64,000 bases of DNA from Euptelea pleiosperma (lineage: Eukaryota > Streptophyta > Magnoliopsida > Ranunculales > Eupteleaceae). Made by a program: the position numbers and the translations under genes. This document shows, one piece after another, positions 34,301-45,627 of the stretch; the first letter of the stretch is position 1, and each line of letters starts with the position of its first letter. A model generated the notes under the pieces. The model was not told the origin of the DNA, ran no database searches, and saw nothing but the letters and a program-made list of their open reading frames with translations. The DNA is taken from contig CM068543.1 of the NCBI GenBank assembly GCA_035048495.1, forward strand, positions 21,255,751 to 21,319,750, written 5' to 3'.

Positions 34301-35592
34301 ATGTATTTGAATTAAGCACGAGACTTGATTTTTTAGTTGATTATAATTTGTTAGTTATGAATGAATGGGAGATTGGATGTTTTTGCTCATGTGGTTGTTT
34401 TTGAATTTTCATGTCCTATACTCGTAAAATGATCATAACTCCCTATACTTAATAAAAATGAACAAGACTAGTGCACGTGGCAAATAGGGTCTGAATTTTT
34501 TATATATTTAAAATAAACTTTATATATAAAAAATTATAAGACTTGGTCGAGTCGAGTTGATTCAACAAGTTTTTGAGAAAGTTGCTGAGTCAACTCACAA
34601 CTTGTTTGAGTTTTTTAAATACCGAGTTTTTTGTCGAGTCAACTTGAAAACCAACCGAGTCGAGTCAACTCCGCCGAGTTTCTAGTTGACTCAGTGAGCT
34701 TTAAAACACTGGTTTAAACTATAAAGCCAAACAGGGTCTTGTTATAATTAATGAAAAAAAAAAATGGATATCCGTTATAACGACCATTATTTCCGCTATA
34801 ACTAATGTGATCCCGCAATAACAACCGTTATATATATAATGGTCATAACCGTAACATTAAAAAATAGTTATAACCGGTCATTTGAAACCTGAGGTTTACA
34901 TTACCATCAAATTATCAAGATGTCCAAAAAAGAAAATTCCAATTATGATATTTTCTTTTTATCATTTTTTTTTTCTTTCAATAATTTACATGGGCGGGAA
35001 AGCGTGCATGGTATCTTCTAAATTTTCAAGTTGAAATTATTGAACCAATCAAATTTTTGATTGGTCTATTTTGGGTTTGATCCTGAAGACTATTAAAAAG
35101 TATATAAATTAGTAACATTTGGAGAAAATAAAAGAATTTATAAAATAAATACGTAAAAGGGAACAAATTTGGTAAATGAAATCTTTAGAAGAACCCACAA
35201 CGCTAAGCCTGCTTTTTGGATTTGGGCTTTATTTTCGAAGTAATTAACGTGACAGGGTTGGGGCATTACCGTTTTTAAACCACGTTTTTAACAGTTATTA
35301 ATTCATGCATGAATTGTAACAATGTTAACTAAATTGGTTCTAGGCAAATACTTTTTTTTCCTTATTTTTTGCTTAAATGAAGTTCTTGATCGTTTGCTTG
35401 GAATCTTTTATTTGAAAATTTTGAAATAAAGAAGAAAATTATGAAATTCCTTGATAAAATGATCAATCTATTTGACAGCTACATGTAGTTTTTCAAATAT
35501 GTTGAAGTATTGCTCATTATATTATACCGCTTGCGCATACTTTGCCAACTTACGGGGTGTTAGACCCTTAGATTAGTCCCCTATGTGACCCC
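31350..35592. other. Long AT-rich non-coding stretch
   Basis: No gene is recognised over 4 kb. It contains (TA)n at about 32048-32062, repeated phrases shared between 30955-31025 and 33880-33960 (AAGAACTTGGTCTGCC versus AGAACTTGACTAGCTG, LTR-like), and foldback TAACGGT-family sequence at about 34735-34890. An old LTR element is possible but no coding domain supports it. Confidence 0.4.
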
Positions 35593-35595
35593 TTA

Positions 35596-35736
35596 GTCCC
35601 TGTTTGGTTGACCATAGAAATGTTTTCTGGAAACAATTCATGGCCGTAAATGTCCATGGAAGTTTTCTAGAGCAATACATTAAACATATAAATCCTTTTT
35701 ATAGAAAACTTCACTTTTTGGTCACCATGCAGGGCC
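35596..35736. mobile_element. Tourist-like MITE (141 bp, TTA TSD)
   Basis: TTA lies at 35593-35595 and 35737-35739. Ends are GTCCCTGTTTGGTTGACC and the inverted GGTCACCATGCAGGGCC. Size, TTA duplication and TGTTTGG-type end fit PIF/Harbinger Tourist-like elements. Confidence 0.6.
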
Positions 35737-35771
35737 TTAGTTCCTAATAGAAATCCCTATGTGAAGTGGCG

Positions 35772-35918
35772 GGATTTTTGAAGCAGCGATCATGTGCCCA
35801 ATGATCGCGCTCTACATATACCCATGGTTTAGTCTTTGGCTTCAAAAAGTCTTTTAAAAAGTAGCCATCGGTATGTATATATATAATCATTGGCGCATGA
35901 TCGCTGCTTCAAAAATCC
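35772..35918. repeat. Palindromic repeat (GCAGCGATCATG family), copy 1
   Basis: The left arm has TTTTTGAAGCAGCGATCATG, and the right arm has its inverse CATGATCGCTGCTTCAAAAA. The arms are about 65 bp with ACATATACCCATGG near the centre. A second copy is at 38122-38274. Confidence 0.7.
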
Positions 35919-36004
35919 GGCCGCTTCAAAAATTTTCTCCTCTCACACTTTCCTTAATGAAAAAGGCATAGGTGAGGGTACAAGCTGTTCAGGTAGCCAG
36001 CATG

Positions 36005-36398
36005 CAGGGCTGGCTCTACCTTAAGGCCATTAAGGCGGTCGCCTAAGGCCCCTTCATGAGAGAAGGCCCCCAGCCCAGGTCCCACTAACCACATGGATTT
36101 TTAGCCCACCCCTTATTGTATATAGAAGCCAAAAATCCACCTGATTGATTATCTCTAGCTATAGATTTTAGTACTTTTTTGGACATGATTCTAGCGGTTG
36201 GATTCAAGCATATTTTTTGGGTAGTAAATCCATTGGCTAGAAATCATCAAAGAAGCTGATTTTTAGTGTGTTTATCTACCAATAGGTGGGCTAAACATTC
36301 ATGCAGTCATTGGGTCCAAAAAATGATCTATGTAGGGCCATGAAAGGCCTTATATAGAGTTTTCGCCTTAGGCCTCAAATTGTATCAAGATGGCCCTG
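36005..36398. mobile_element. hAT-like MITE (394 bp, CAGGGCTGGC ends)
   Basis: Starts CAGGGCTGGCTCTACC and ends AAGATGGCCCTG. The interior is an inverted repeat (TTTTTAGCCCACCCCTTATT and GGTGGGCTAAACATTCATGC). No clear duplication. The same family appears inverted at 63268-64000. Confidence 0.6.
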
Positions 36399-36585
36399 AT
36401 AACCAGTTGACATGGCGCACAAACAGAAGCAATTCCACAAGAGTCTCGATATCAAGAGCTTGAACTCGAGCAATTGGGTTTAAGAGTAAAAATGACAATG
36501 TACCCATCTCTTCTTCAACTTCTTTGTTCTTTGTTTTTGTTTTCCTCTATGGAGCCTCATCAGTTCTAACAACTTGTTACCATTA

Positions 36586-36740
36586 GGGCGTGGTTGATTG
36601 CCAAGTGGTGAAAATACGCATTTATTTTCTAACATGATTGAAATATGTGTTCTAAGGTGTAATCCAACAGCCATTTAAGGCATTTCCCAGATGTATTTTC
36701 TATTTTCTCAAGAAAATTTTCCGTGCAATGAAACACGTCC
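36586..36740. mobile_element. Tourist-like MITE, subfamily 2 (155 bp)
   Basis: TTA precedes 36586 and TTG follows 36740. Ends are GGGCGTGGTTGATTGC and the inverted GCAATGAAACACGTCC. Confidence 0.6.
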
Positions 36741-38121
36741 TTGATGTTGGAAAAGTTTTCACATAATTCCCTCCTCAATCCCCGCCCCCACCTCATGTTT
36801 TATTTGAAAATGCTGACTTTCTCCCCATTTGCGCGACGAATCTTTAATAAACATTAGATCACAAAAAAATGTGGGTTTTATCTCAAAACCCTAACCCCAA
36901 ATCAAATGGCTGTGGTGGTTCAGTTGGTTACCCCATGTATGTGCGACGGGTTCTATGTCAAATTCCTAAAATAACATGGAAGGTATTTTTTGTGTTTTCC
37001 TTCTGCTTGTCTTTGTTTTTCATGGTTTTCTTAAGAACGACCAGGTTATAGAAGAAATTGCTGACTTTTCAATCTAGATCAGAGCAGTAATGAATGGCAA
37101 AATAGTTATTTAAAAATATAAAATGTGGGTATAAATAGGAATCATTTATTGTAGAAGTGAAAATTGCTACGTGGATAGCAGATCGATCATAGAAAGTGGT
37201 CGACGGCTCAATGTATTACAATGTATAGAAAACATAATAGCCAGTCATGAGGGATATGGAATAATAGGAAGTCCTACCAGCACTTATAGTGATGTCATTC
37301 CAAGGAGATAAGGCATACATTTTTCATATTTTTTCAAAAAATAATAGGCCAATTTGTGTACTAACTTGTTGCTGGCATGATGTCATTCCAAGGAGATAAG
37401 ACATACATTTTTCATCTTTTTTCAAAAAAATATATACAGAGAGAGAGGATAATGGGGTTGGTGCGTTACCGTTTTAACGGCGGATGAAACCGTTAAAACG
37501 TCGTTATTTTAAACCATGGTTTAGATGATTCAAAGAGGACAAATTAATTATATAATTCTATCCAATTCACCCTAATCCCAATTTGCGAATTACAGAAAAT
37601 GCGATTAAGGTGTTCGATGAGTTCGGGTTTGGTTTCGGGAAGCTACAGAGAGGTACATTTACTCTAATTAATATACTTTTTATAATAATATAATGACATG
37701 CTAAATGCACATGCATGATGATTAATATGAATAAAAATATGTTGAATGGATAATGTGTATTGGCTTAACCCCCTTCGGTATCATCGAATCCACGTCCTAG
37801 ATGCATATATGTCGTCGATGCCTTTGTCGCTCTGTCACAATTTTTGGCCACTTGTCAGTGGACGAGGTAGGGGCCAAATTGTTGCGTAGCAAGAAATGAT
37901 CATCTCTTGACATTATTCTACTTGTCATCATCATCATCATCATCATCTAATGTTGTTTTGCAAGCATAAGAAAGTTTGTGTCCTCATCCTAAAATGTATT
38001 AGGAAAATCAAATCGAGGATTGATTACAAAAAATGAAGTAGAGAAACAATCACACTGAAACACACAGATTTACGTGGTTCATCGCCAAGGACTATGTCGT
38101 CCAATCAAGATTTTTTACTAG
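36741..38121. other. Intergenic with small repeats
   Basis: Holds a short duplicated phrase (GATGTCATTCCAAGGAGATA at about 37291 and 37380), a TAACGGT-family fragment at 37450-37520, a (CAT)n microsatellite at 37925-37947, and a copia-LTR-like phrase near 38050-38100. No gene. Confidence 0.5.
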
Positions 38122-38274
38122 AATTTTTGAAGCGTCTATCATGCTCCAATGATTGTGTGCCACACATATACCCATGGTTACTTTTTTAAAAGTTTTTTTT
38201 TTTTAAAACCAAAACCAAAACCCAGGTATATGTGGTGCACAATCATTGGATGCATGATCGCTGCTTCAAAAATT
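38122..38274. repeat. Palindromic repeat (GCAGCGATCATG family), copy 2
   Basis: Second copy of the 35772-35918 palindrome, with central ACATATACCCATGG and right arm GCATGATCGCTGCTTC. Confidence 0.7.
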
Positions 38275-38584
38275 ATCTCGCTATCTGCTAATTGAAAAGA
38301 TACAAAATAAGACTCAAACAGTAACTTATATATTAAATGGTAATGCAGCAGTTGTTGTGTATCATTCTTTAAAATGCTGGCACACCACTAGGTGGTGTCA
38401 ACCCGTCGGTTCTTAAGGTACCCAAAACTGAAGCCAAAATTGTCGGCTCTTATCGATTCCTATTCTCAAAATGATGGCTCCAGAATCAGATGCGATGCTT
38501 GATTCCATTCAGTTATTGTTCCCTTTCCGAGTATATTAGTTCTAATTTTCATAATACAACAATTTTAACACTATATTTAACATT

Positions 38585-38933
38585 GGGCTGGGATAGAATG
38601 ACTAATGCTATTCTTACTAATGGACGTAGGGCCCACATGCAAATGAGTTACGAGTTGATTTTTGGTGAGGAAGATCTCTTCGCCATGGAGATCATCTTCA
38701 CCAAAAATCATCAGTAACCCTATCAAATATGGACCTAAATTTAAGCGTGAAAATATTGGATGGTCCAAGAACTTTCAATTTGTAACCCACTTTTCACAAG
38801 GCTAGAAATGTTGGAATGAGCAGATTTTTTTGTGTGGTTGTTATCCATGTTGAGAAGAATATCATCACCAAAAATTAGCCGTTAACTCATCTTTACGTGG
38901 GTCCCACGTTTATTAGCCATTCTATCCTAGCCC
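38585..38933. mobile_element. Mutator-like MITE, subfamily 2 (349 bp, 9-bp TSD)
   Basis: A perfect 9-bp duplication TTTAACATT (38576-38584, 38934-38942) flanks ends GGGCTGGGATAGAATGACTA and the inverted AGCCATTCTATCCTAGCCC. The interior resembles subfamily 1 (GATTTTTGGTGAGGA, ATCTTCACCAAAAATCA). It sits in a region rich in CGGTTCTGGTTCT-type sequence. Confidence 0.88.
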
Positions 38934-38942
38934 TTTAACATT

Positions 38943-39832
38943 ATATTTATATGTACATTCCCGTTCCTATCGGTTTGGTTCCAATATCAAGCTACCCAGA
39001 TTCAGAACTGTTTTTATCGGTTCAGTTCTGGTTCTGGTTCTGGTTCTTGTTTGGTCGGTTCTAATCGGACGGGTACAAACCGATACACCTACACGCCACC
39101 TAACATTTTCTCTTTGAAATTATTAGCACATGGGTCAAGCTCTGGCAATGCCAAGTGGCGCCACGTTGTCCATTCACTCACTTTAGGACATTTGAAATTT
39201 TGCTTTCCAGATAGGACAAATGAATCAATCGAGGGTAACAGTATACTAATTGCATTCCTTCTAAAACCGTTTGATTAAATGATTTGTGATGACGCACGTT
39301 AACGCGACAGGGAAGTATCAGGTAAGTCACGAGCTACTGAAATAGATTATCACAAGAGTTTCAACATCATAATCATGATTATGATGGATGGTTTGAACCA
39401 TGTTGACGTGACACAACTTTAAGTACACCGTAGATTACGGAATCCATGATGTTCAAAATTAGTGAGACCACTTAACATCTTGCGAGCTGTCAAATGGGGC
39501 CTCTAACGTTAAATTGATAATATGTCCAAACTGCATTTACCCATTGGAAATGAAGTTAGACGTGGACATTTTCGTCGTGACATGTGGCGTGCGATCAATA
39601 CCTTGATTATTATAATTAGATCATGACCATTTTTTTGAATTTTTGTTTTTTTGTTTTTTGGCAAGTCAAATGTTTCGTGTTGACAAGTAACAAATGTTAG
39701 GAAATTAACCTAGTAACAAATGTTGTGAATACAAAACAAAACTATTTTTATAGGTCAAAACTAAGATCTTAGGGTTGCGACACAGAGCACTGTTCAATTG
39801 AGCCATGAACCATGGGCTTGACCCTATTAAGT
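38943..39832. other. 3' flank of the GRAS gene; no other gene
   Basis: A short (GGTTCT)n run occurs at about 39025-39048. The remainder to the GRAS stop at 39833 has no recognised features. Confidence 0.45.
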
Positions 39833-41086
39833 TTACGAACAATGCCACGCCGATACCGCATAAAGAGGTCGTTCGTGCCAGCATATCATTAGGCTCCCCC
39901 TCTCATTCACAACCTTGTAGCCATCCCTCCCGAAACATTCGACTAATCGCTTTGCGTCCTCCATTGCTTCATACCATAGTCGTACTGGCTTGAACCCAGC
40001 CCGACCAAACCTAACCATCCACCTTACATACCGTTCATGTCTCTCCTCCCTCTCGGCCCCTTCGCATGCTACAATATTCTCAATCTCTCGCCCAAACATT
40101 TCTTCTAGTGCCAACCGCTCCTGACACGACAATGACCCTGAATTAGCATCTACAGAATCAAACACTGCACTGTAATAGTACAATCCTTCGACGAATCGGT
40201 CCACCAAACGAGCCAAATTGTGATCGGACTCTTGCTCGACTAAGAGTAACACCTTAGGTGACATCGATCGAACCATTGCGAGGAAACGATTCATCTGCTT
40301 GCAATCCTTAACACCGTCAATCTTGTTGACCCCAAAATGTACGTCGACGCGATCGTCCTCGGCCAATAAGACATGTAGATTTAACACAGATGTAATAGCT
40401 AATGCTTCACCTGATCTCACCTTAATCATGTCCATTGTAACATCTCTTAAACCAACATTTAAAGGGTTAAATTGAAAAGGTATGTCTAAAGCCTCAGCCT
40501 CTTTTACCAGCTTTCGCCCCAAGTTCTCTAGCACATCTTTGTTACTATTCACACACGTGATCTTCAAATGGGGAGGTCCACGTGGCGATTGTGAGAAGCT
40601 CCGGAGTATTGGATACCATAGGTTTGGATCACCCGAGCCTAGGTCGAAAACGTGGACGACACGCTCGTCGGTCATGGTTCGGAGTAAGGTTTGGTTGATG
40701 ATTTCGTAGGAGAAGCCAAGATAAGGAAAGGCTCGGGCAAAAACAGAAACGGTTCGGTCCGGGTCGTGTTTGGGCCTTTGAGACGGGTTGAGAGCTCTAT
40801 AAAGACCGGGCCAGCGCTTGACAAGCCGAACGGCGAGAGCGGCGGAAAATCGGGCGGCTAGACGCTGCATGGAGTCGCCGGAGATGGAGGAGAGCTGGGA
40901 GATCTGGTGGAGACAAGTGTCAGCACGGTGGAGGTTACCAGAGGAAGCATGGGTGGCGCAGTTTAGCAAGAGCTGGATGAGACGGATTCCTCTTTCTTCG
41001 GGTTTTAGCGTTTCAAGGGGAGGGGAAGATAGGCTTAAGTTGAGACTGATATCAATGAAGGGCTTTAGTGGCGGAGATGAACCCAT
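39833..41086 (-). CDS. GRAS-domain transcriptional regulator, SCARECROW-LIKE 3 clade
   Basis: A single uninterrupted 417-codon frame, as usual for GRAS genes. Domains in order: LHRI around residues 28-100 (KPEERGIRLIQLLLNCA, then DSMQRLAARF and WPGLYRALN), a VHIID-type core at 143-157 (VVHVFDLGSGDPNLW), LHRII near 180-245 (IPFQFNP, GEALAITSVL), a PFYRE-like region (VEQESDHN at 283-290), and a SAW end (CWHERPLYAVSAW, 402-414). Motifs KPEERG, GDSMQR, GPPHL and EQxSDHN follow Arabidopsis SCL3, which interacts with DELLA proteins to promote gibberellin responses and works downstream of SHR/SCR in the endodermis. It is shorter than Arabidopsis SCL3 mainly because the variable insert near residue 250 is reduced. 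The start is supported by a TATA box about 100 bp upstream. It should act in the nucleus without binding DNA directly. Confidence 0.9.
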   Translation of the reverse strand: MGSSPPLKPFIDISLNLSLSSPPLETLKPEERGIRLIQLLLNCATHASSGNLHRADTCLHQISQLSSISGDSMQRLAARFSAALAVRLVKRWPGLYRALNPSQRPKHDPDRTVSVFARAFPYLGFSYEIINQTLLRTMTDERVVHVFDLGSGDPNLWYPILRSFSQSPRGPPHLKITCVNSNKDVLENLGRKLVKEAEALDIPFQFNPLNVGLRDVTMDMIKVRSGEALAITSVLNLHVLLAEDDRVDVHFGVNKIDGVKDCKQMNRFLAMVRSMSPKVLLLVEQESDHNLARLVDRFVEGLYYYSAVFDSVDANSGSLSCQERLALEEMFGREIENIVACEGAEREERHERYVRWMVRFGRAGFKPVRLWYEAMEDAKRLVECFGRDGYKVVNERGSLMICWHERPLYAVSAWHCS

Positions 41087-41183
41087 AATTTTTTTCTTCT
41101 GCTAAAGTTAGAGAAGAAGTTTTTATCTGCTAAATTTGGGGAAGGAAATGGGGGATGAAATTAGGGGATGGGGTTAGGGTTAG

Positions 41184-41191
41184 TATTTATA
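41184..41191 (-). promoter_or_regulatory. TATA box of the SCL3-like gene
   Basis: TATAAATA on the minus strand, 98 bp upstream of the ATG at 41086. It places transcription start about 65-70 bp before the start codon. Confidence 0.65.
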
Positions 41192-41649
41192 AGAGATGTT
41201 ATTGAGATTCGATTTTGGAAAGGGAGCAGGTGAGAGGGGAGCGGTTGTAATTGGAATTATGTTAGATTTCCAAGTGTGAGAAGACAAGAAGCATCTTATT
41301 TTAACAATTAATTGCAAGTTGACTTCTCCTTTTAGTCACATACGTACTCACCATATCAAGTGCTGAAACGAGTTGACTCAGTTGAAGGCCGTTCAAGGAG
41401 TTCAGGGCCCACCATTTCATATTGGGCCCCACAAAAGAGATCGATATACACAAACTGGCACCATGATTAGATGATTCTAACCATTAAATTGCTTGATTTC
41501 CAAATTCAATGCTAACATTGTAGATTAGCAAGTAATTCCAATGTTCTCAAATCGGACCATGGTTTTGAAAACCACGTTGTAAAGGTTTATAACTGCATTA
41601 TAACTGTAAACCCCAATTCCAATTCAGTTCCGTTATGTTATTTAGAAAG
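41192..41649. other. Upstream region of the SCL3-like gene
   Basis: No other gene. A TAACGGT-family foldback fragment begins near 41562 (ACCATGGTTTTGAAAACC). Confidence 0.5.
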
Positions 41650-41844
41650 GATCGGGCTCAGGGGACACCATTTTTCTGTTCGGCCGTGGATTTCAAGAAT
41701 CCGATGGTGGTTTTCAACGCCGAGCTGGTGTCACTTTTTTCACTTTTGGTGGAGCTGACAACCACTGTTGTTTTTGTGAAATCCCCGGATGAGCGCGTTA
41801 ACAATGAGAGGGGTCAGAAAAAGGGGATCCTCAGAGCCCGAGCC
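41650..41844. mobile_element. Small foldback MITE A (GATCGGGCTC ends)
   Basis: Ends GATCGGGCTCAGGGGACACC and the inverted GGATCCTCAGAGCCCGAGCC. The interior has inverted GGATTTCAAGAATCCGATGG-like segments. No clear target duplication. Confidence 0.55.
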
Positions 41845-41865
41845 ATTTAAAAAGGGTTGGACTGG

Positions 41866-42052
41866 GACCCCTTTTTCTGACCCCTCTCGGTGTTCGTGTG
41901 CTCGGCCTTGGATTTTAAGAATCCAAGGGTTGTTGTCAGGGCCGAGTTGGCATCACCTTCTTCACGTTTGGCGGTGTTGAGAACAACCGTACGTTGGAAT
42001 CGTAAAATTCACAGACGAGTGCGCAAACACCGAGAGGGGTCAGAAAAAGGGA
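41866..42052. mobile_element. Small foldback MITE B (CCCTTTTTCTGACCCCTC arms)
   Basis: Arms CCCTTTTTCTGACCCCTCTC and the inverted GAGAGGGGTCAGAAAAAGGG, continuing into CGGTGTT/AACACCG. It is related in arm sequence to MITE A and abuts the split palindrome starting at 42053. Confidence 0.65.
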
Positions 42053-42210
42053 GACAAATCTAGTGTGCAACCATTTGCCGACTAAAAAGTATGCAAACAT
42101 TGTTACTATTGTTGGATGTCCCTTGAAAAAATGTGCTATTTCAATGTTTAAAAAAGAAATATTTTTTAAATTAAAAACACATTTTTCAATGAGCATTCAA
42201 TGGTGGATAC

Positions 42211-43970
42211 TGTGGGTACCAAATTTATGGCATCTATGCGGATGGTCAGGATGGTGACACGTGGACACATCCGAGGTCGAGACCATTAATGGTCTAGGCC
42301 GAGATCAGTCTGGGTGTTCGAGGCCGAGATCAGTCTGGGTGTCCGAGGCTGAGACCAGTCTAGGTGTCTAGGCCGAGACCAGTTTGGATGTCCGAGACCG
42401 AGACCAGGGGGTGGTTTAGGTCAGGATCAGTTTGGGTGTCCGAGGCTGAGACCAGTTTGGATGTCCGAGGTCGAGAACATGGGGTGTCTAGGCCGAAACC
42501 AGTTTGGATGTTTGAGACCAAGACCATGGGGTGGTCTAGGCCAGGATCAATTTGGGTGTTCGAGGCCGAGACCATAGGGGGTCTAGGCCGATACCAGTTT
42601 GGGTGTCCGAGGCCGAGACCATTCGAGGCCGAGGCCATGGGGTGGTCTAGGCCAGGATCAGTTTGGGTCTCCGAGGCTGAGACCATGGGGTTCTAGGCCG
42701 AGACCAGTTTGGGTGTCCGAAGCCGAGACCATGGGTTGGTCTAGGTAAGGACCAGTTTGGGTGTCCGAGGCCGAGACCATGGGGTGGTCTAGGCCAGAAT
42801 CAGTTTGGGTGTCTGAGGGCGAGACCATGAGGTTCTAAGCCGAGACCAGTTTGGGTGTCCGAGGCCAATACCATAGGGTGGTCTAGGCCGATACCAGTTT
42901 GGATGTCCGAGCCCAAGACCATAGGGGGTCTAGGCCAATACCAATTTGGATGTTCGAGGTCGAGACCATGTGGTGGTCTAGGCTAGGACCAGTTTGGGTG
43001 TCCGAGGCCGAGACCATAGGGGGTCTAGGCCGATACCAGTTTGGGTATCCGAGGCCGAGACCATGGGGTACTAGTCTAGGCCAGGACTAGTTTGGGTGTC
43101 TGAGGCCGAGACCGGTCTGGGTGGCTGAGGCCGAGACCAGTCTGGGTCTCCTAGGAGTATAGAAGTATGATTGATGCCGAGATGCATAGATCATGAATAG
43201 GAAGCACGGAAGTCTTACGCTAACAAGAAATATGATAGCTTGGCAAGACACATCGAAGACGGAATAGAAGAGTACAGAGTTGGTAGACTGACAGGGTAGG
43301 TGGTTATCCTTGTCAGAGCACAAGTCAGTCGGTGGTAGGTGAGGGAATGATGGGATCGCACATGAGCAGGTACTTAACCATGTCAGTAGACGTAGTAGTC
43401 AGCAATAGGCGTGTCAGGGCAAAGTAGTTAATACAGCCACAAACATTTGTTACTGACAACGTGACGGGCTGATTGACTTCGTCAGAAAGGACAGTCAGTG
43501 CCAAAGAAGGTGTGTACGCCGAAAGAAGAGTGCAACAAGGGCAACCGATAAGGAAGAACGCAACAAGGGCAACCGACAAGTCAGCATGTGAACATCTATA
43601 AATAGAGGTTGATGAGAACATTAAAGATGGAGGAGGTATTGAATTTTTGAGCCTAAACTCTGTCAAATTGAATCTGGAATTTATTGATAACTTGATCGTC
43701 GGATGCTCTACCAATGGGACCCCCTCCCCGACTCTCTTCTCGGATTCCACTGGTAAGAGTTCTTGCAAGGCTCACGGAGTTCTCGGCTCGCAAGCAGACT
43801 ACTTGGTTTGGAGACAGACTTCTCGGATTGAGGTGGCGGAGACCCCGGACCAGTGCATGACTTCTCGGCCAGACTGGACCGGATCATATCTGAGATCGAC
43901 TAATCACTAGAAGTACGTAGGCGTTAGTCTACACTAACCCTTTGGGGGTGTGCGAGATTTTTCCCCCACA
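42211..43970 (+). repeat. 5' LTR (1760 bp)
   Basis: Begins TGTGGGTACCAAATTTATGG and ends TTTTTCCCCCACA. Contains a tandem array (about 42260-43150) of 46-47-bp units of the type GTCTAGGCCGATACCAGTTT plus GGGTGTCCGAGGCCGAGACC. A TATA box (TATAAATA, 43597-43604) lies downstream of the array. Confidence 0.88.
42260..43150 (+). repeat. LTR minisatellite, 46-47-bp unit, 5' LTR copy
   Basis: Many imperfect units with GGTGTCCGAGGCCGAGACCA followed by TGGGGTGGTCTAGGCC or GGGGTCTAGGCCGATACC. The array is longer here than in the 3' LTR (about 46700-47230), which explains most of the length difference between LTRs. Open frames through it on both strands are by-products of the repeat. Confidence 0.85.
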
Positions 43971-43975
43971 TCTTT

Positions 43976-43984
43976 TGGCGCCGT
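43976..43984 (+). other. Primer-binding site (tRNA-Asp type)
   Basis: TGGCGCCGT five bases after the 5' LTR is complementary to the 3' end of plant tRNA-Asp. The sequence beyond (CTGTAGG) departs from the tRNA. Confidence 0.7.
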
Positions 43985-44050
43985 CTGTAGGAAAAGACGA
44001 TGATTGAGCTACGTGTTCTTTGAAGCTATCTACGAATAGACGGCATTGTC

Positions 44051-45311
44051 ATGGCTCCACCTAAGAAGAAGGGTGGAGCTGAAGGATCGAAAGAAATATT
44101 TGTCGACGATGTTGGAGAGGAGGAAGTGAACCACTCAGACGTCCCAGAGATGTTGAGCCTTTTGGTTTATCAGATTAAGAAGATGAGGGAGGATATGGAA
44201 GAAGTAAAGAAGGAGAACTCTCAATTGAGGCAACAACTGCTAGAGGAGGCTGTTGAGGGGAGAGAAGGAGTTAGGACCCACCCATTGGGGAATGATCTCC
44301 CCAGGGTGGGAAGCGGCAGAAACGAAGACTTGGAGCTTAGCTCCAAACAAATGGGCGATGCCTCAACCGACAAAGCCCTGCGCCAGGAGGAGCTTAGCTC
44401 CAAACAAATGGGCGATGCCTCAACCGACAAAGCCCTACGCCAGGAGGGAATATGAGCCAGAGTTGTGCTGCCATCCCTTGGTCAGGACAGAGAGGCTGGT
44501 CAAGAAGAGTAGCCAGCCGAGACCAAGGTTAACCTTGTCACGCTAGATAAAGTGACCGAGTTGATAAGGAGGGAAAATGAGAAGAGACCAGAGCTGAGAG
44601 AAAAAACGACTGCCAGAGCGGCGAGAGAGGCCTGAAGGCTCTAAGGGCTTCTCCGTTTGCGGAAGGGATCTCGTGCAAGGAGGTACCGAGGAAGTTCATT
44701 CAGCTGAAGTTTGAGATGTTCGATGGAACAACCGACCCCCTAGAACACATGTACCATTACAAGCAGATGATGGTGTTGTGGGGAGAACCTGTCTTTAATG
44801 GGCTGAGGTGCTGACTATTCCCCATTAGTTTGAAGGGGAACACCTTGGTTTGGTTCCACAGCCTAAAGGCAAGAAGCATAGAACGATTCACAGACCTAGA
44901 AGAGGAGTTCGTAACACACTACATTCACTAGCGTAAGAGAATCGTCTATGTTTCAGCTCTTTTTAGCCTAAAGCAGACTAAGGAAGAATCTCTCCAAGAT
45001 TATCTTAGCCGATTCAAGCAGGACGTGGTCTATGTGAACAGTTAGATGAGAAGACTGCAGCTTTTGCGTTGTAAATCAGAGTTTTGGTAGGGACTCGAGT
45101 CCATGAGGAGTTGGTCATAAACAACCCCTATCGCCTAGAAGATGCTTATATGATCATGGAGGAACACGTAAGAGTAGAAGAATCTATTAAGGCGCGGTCC
45201 GATGCGTCGAAAGCAAATGTGAAGGAGGCCAGGACATCGAGAAGAAGGACGGCGGCCATAAGTAGAAGGAGAAGAAGAATGCCCAGTCTCGGACTAATTG
45301 CCGAGACCTAG
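44051..45311 (+). pseudogene. Degenerate gypsy gag
   Basis: The first frame opens with ATG at 44051 (MAPPKKKGGAEG), carries a coiled-coil-like, Glu/Lys-rich stretch (about residues 30-75) and stops at 44455. A 57-bp in-frame duplication (44333-44389 and 44390-44446) repeats ELSSKQMGDASTDKALRQE. Beyond the stop, shifted frames encode a retrotransposon gag domain (KFEMFDGTTDPLEHMYHY, then LKGNTLVWFHSL and ESLQDYLSRF, about 44690-45050), interrupted by several stops. A basic, Arg-rich tail follows (45220-45290). Gag would form the virus-like particle; this copy cannot make a full one. Confidence 0.75.
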
Positions 45312-45429
45312 GGGCGAAGAGGTATTAGGGGAATGGAGCTTGGGTCCTCTATCAACATGTGTATATCCCATTGTTGGTGGCGCCGTCAAGAGTTTTGGGG
45401 AATATCTAGTACCAAGGAAGGTTTCTCAG

Positions 45430-45595
45430 AACATTAGAGAGCTTAACGCAGGGAAGCTAGCCGCGAACTGGTAAGGCCTATACAAAGTCTGAAATGTTGG
45501 AGAAGAAAGTGCTTACCACCTAGAAACCCTAGATGGGAAGGTCATAGAACAACAATAGAATGTATTGAATTCAAAGATTTTATCAATAAGAAATA
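45430..45595 (+). pseudogene. Remnant of integrase C-terminus
   Basis: One frame with stops reads NAGKLAANW, GLYKV, then GEESAYHLETLDGKVI, matching the usual end of gypsy polyproteins (KLxPNWEGPYxV...GAYxLxxLDG). It directly follows the gag remnant within about 120 bp, so the whole middle of pol is deleted. Confidence 0.65.
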
Positions 45596-45627
45596 TCTTG
45601 AGTGGTTGATCTTTAATGGGATTTGTT

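Noticed and set aside
42364..42696. About 110-codon open frames on both strands in the LTR.
   Set aside because: They are translations of the 47-bp minisatellite. Repetition keeps frames open by chance; similar frames recur in every copy.
43325..43768. A 147-codon minus-strand frame in the 5' LTR, with shorter relatives in the other LTR copies.
   Set aside because: It is antisense to the LTR promoter region, has no domain, and copies persist only because the LTRs are duplicates.
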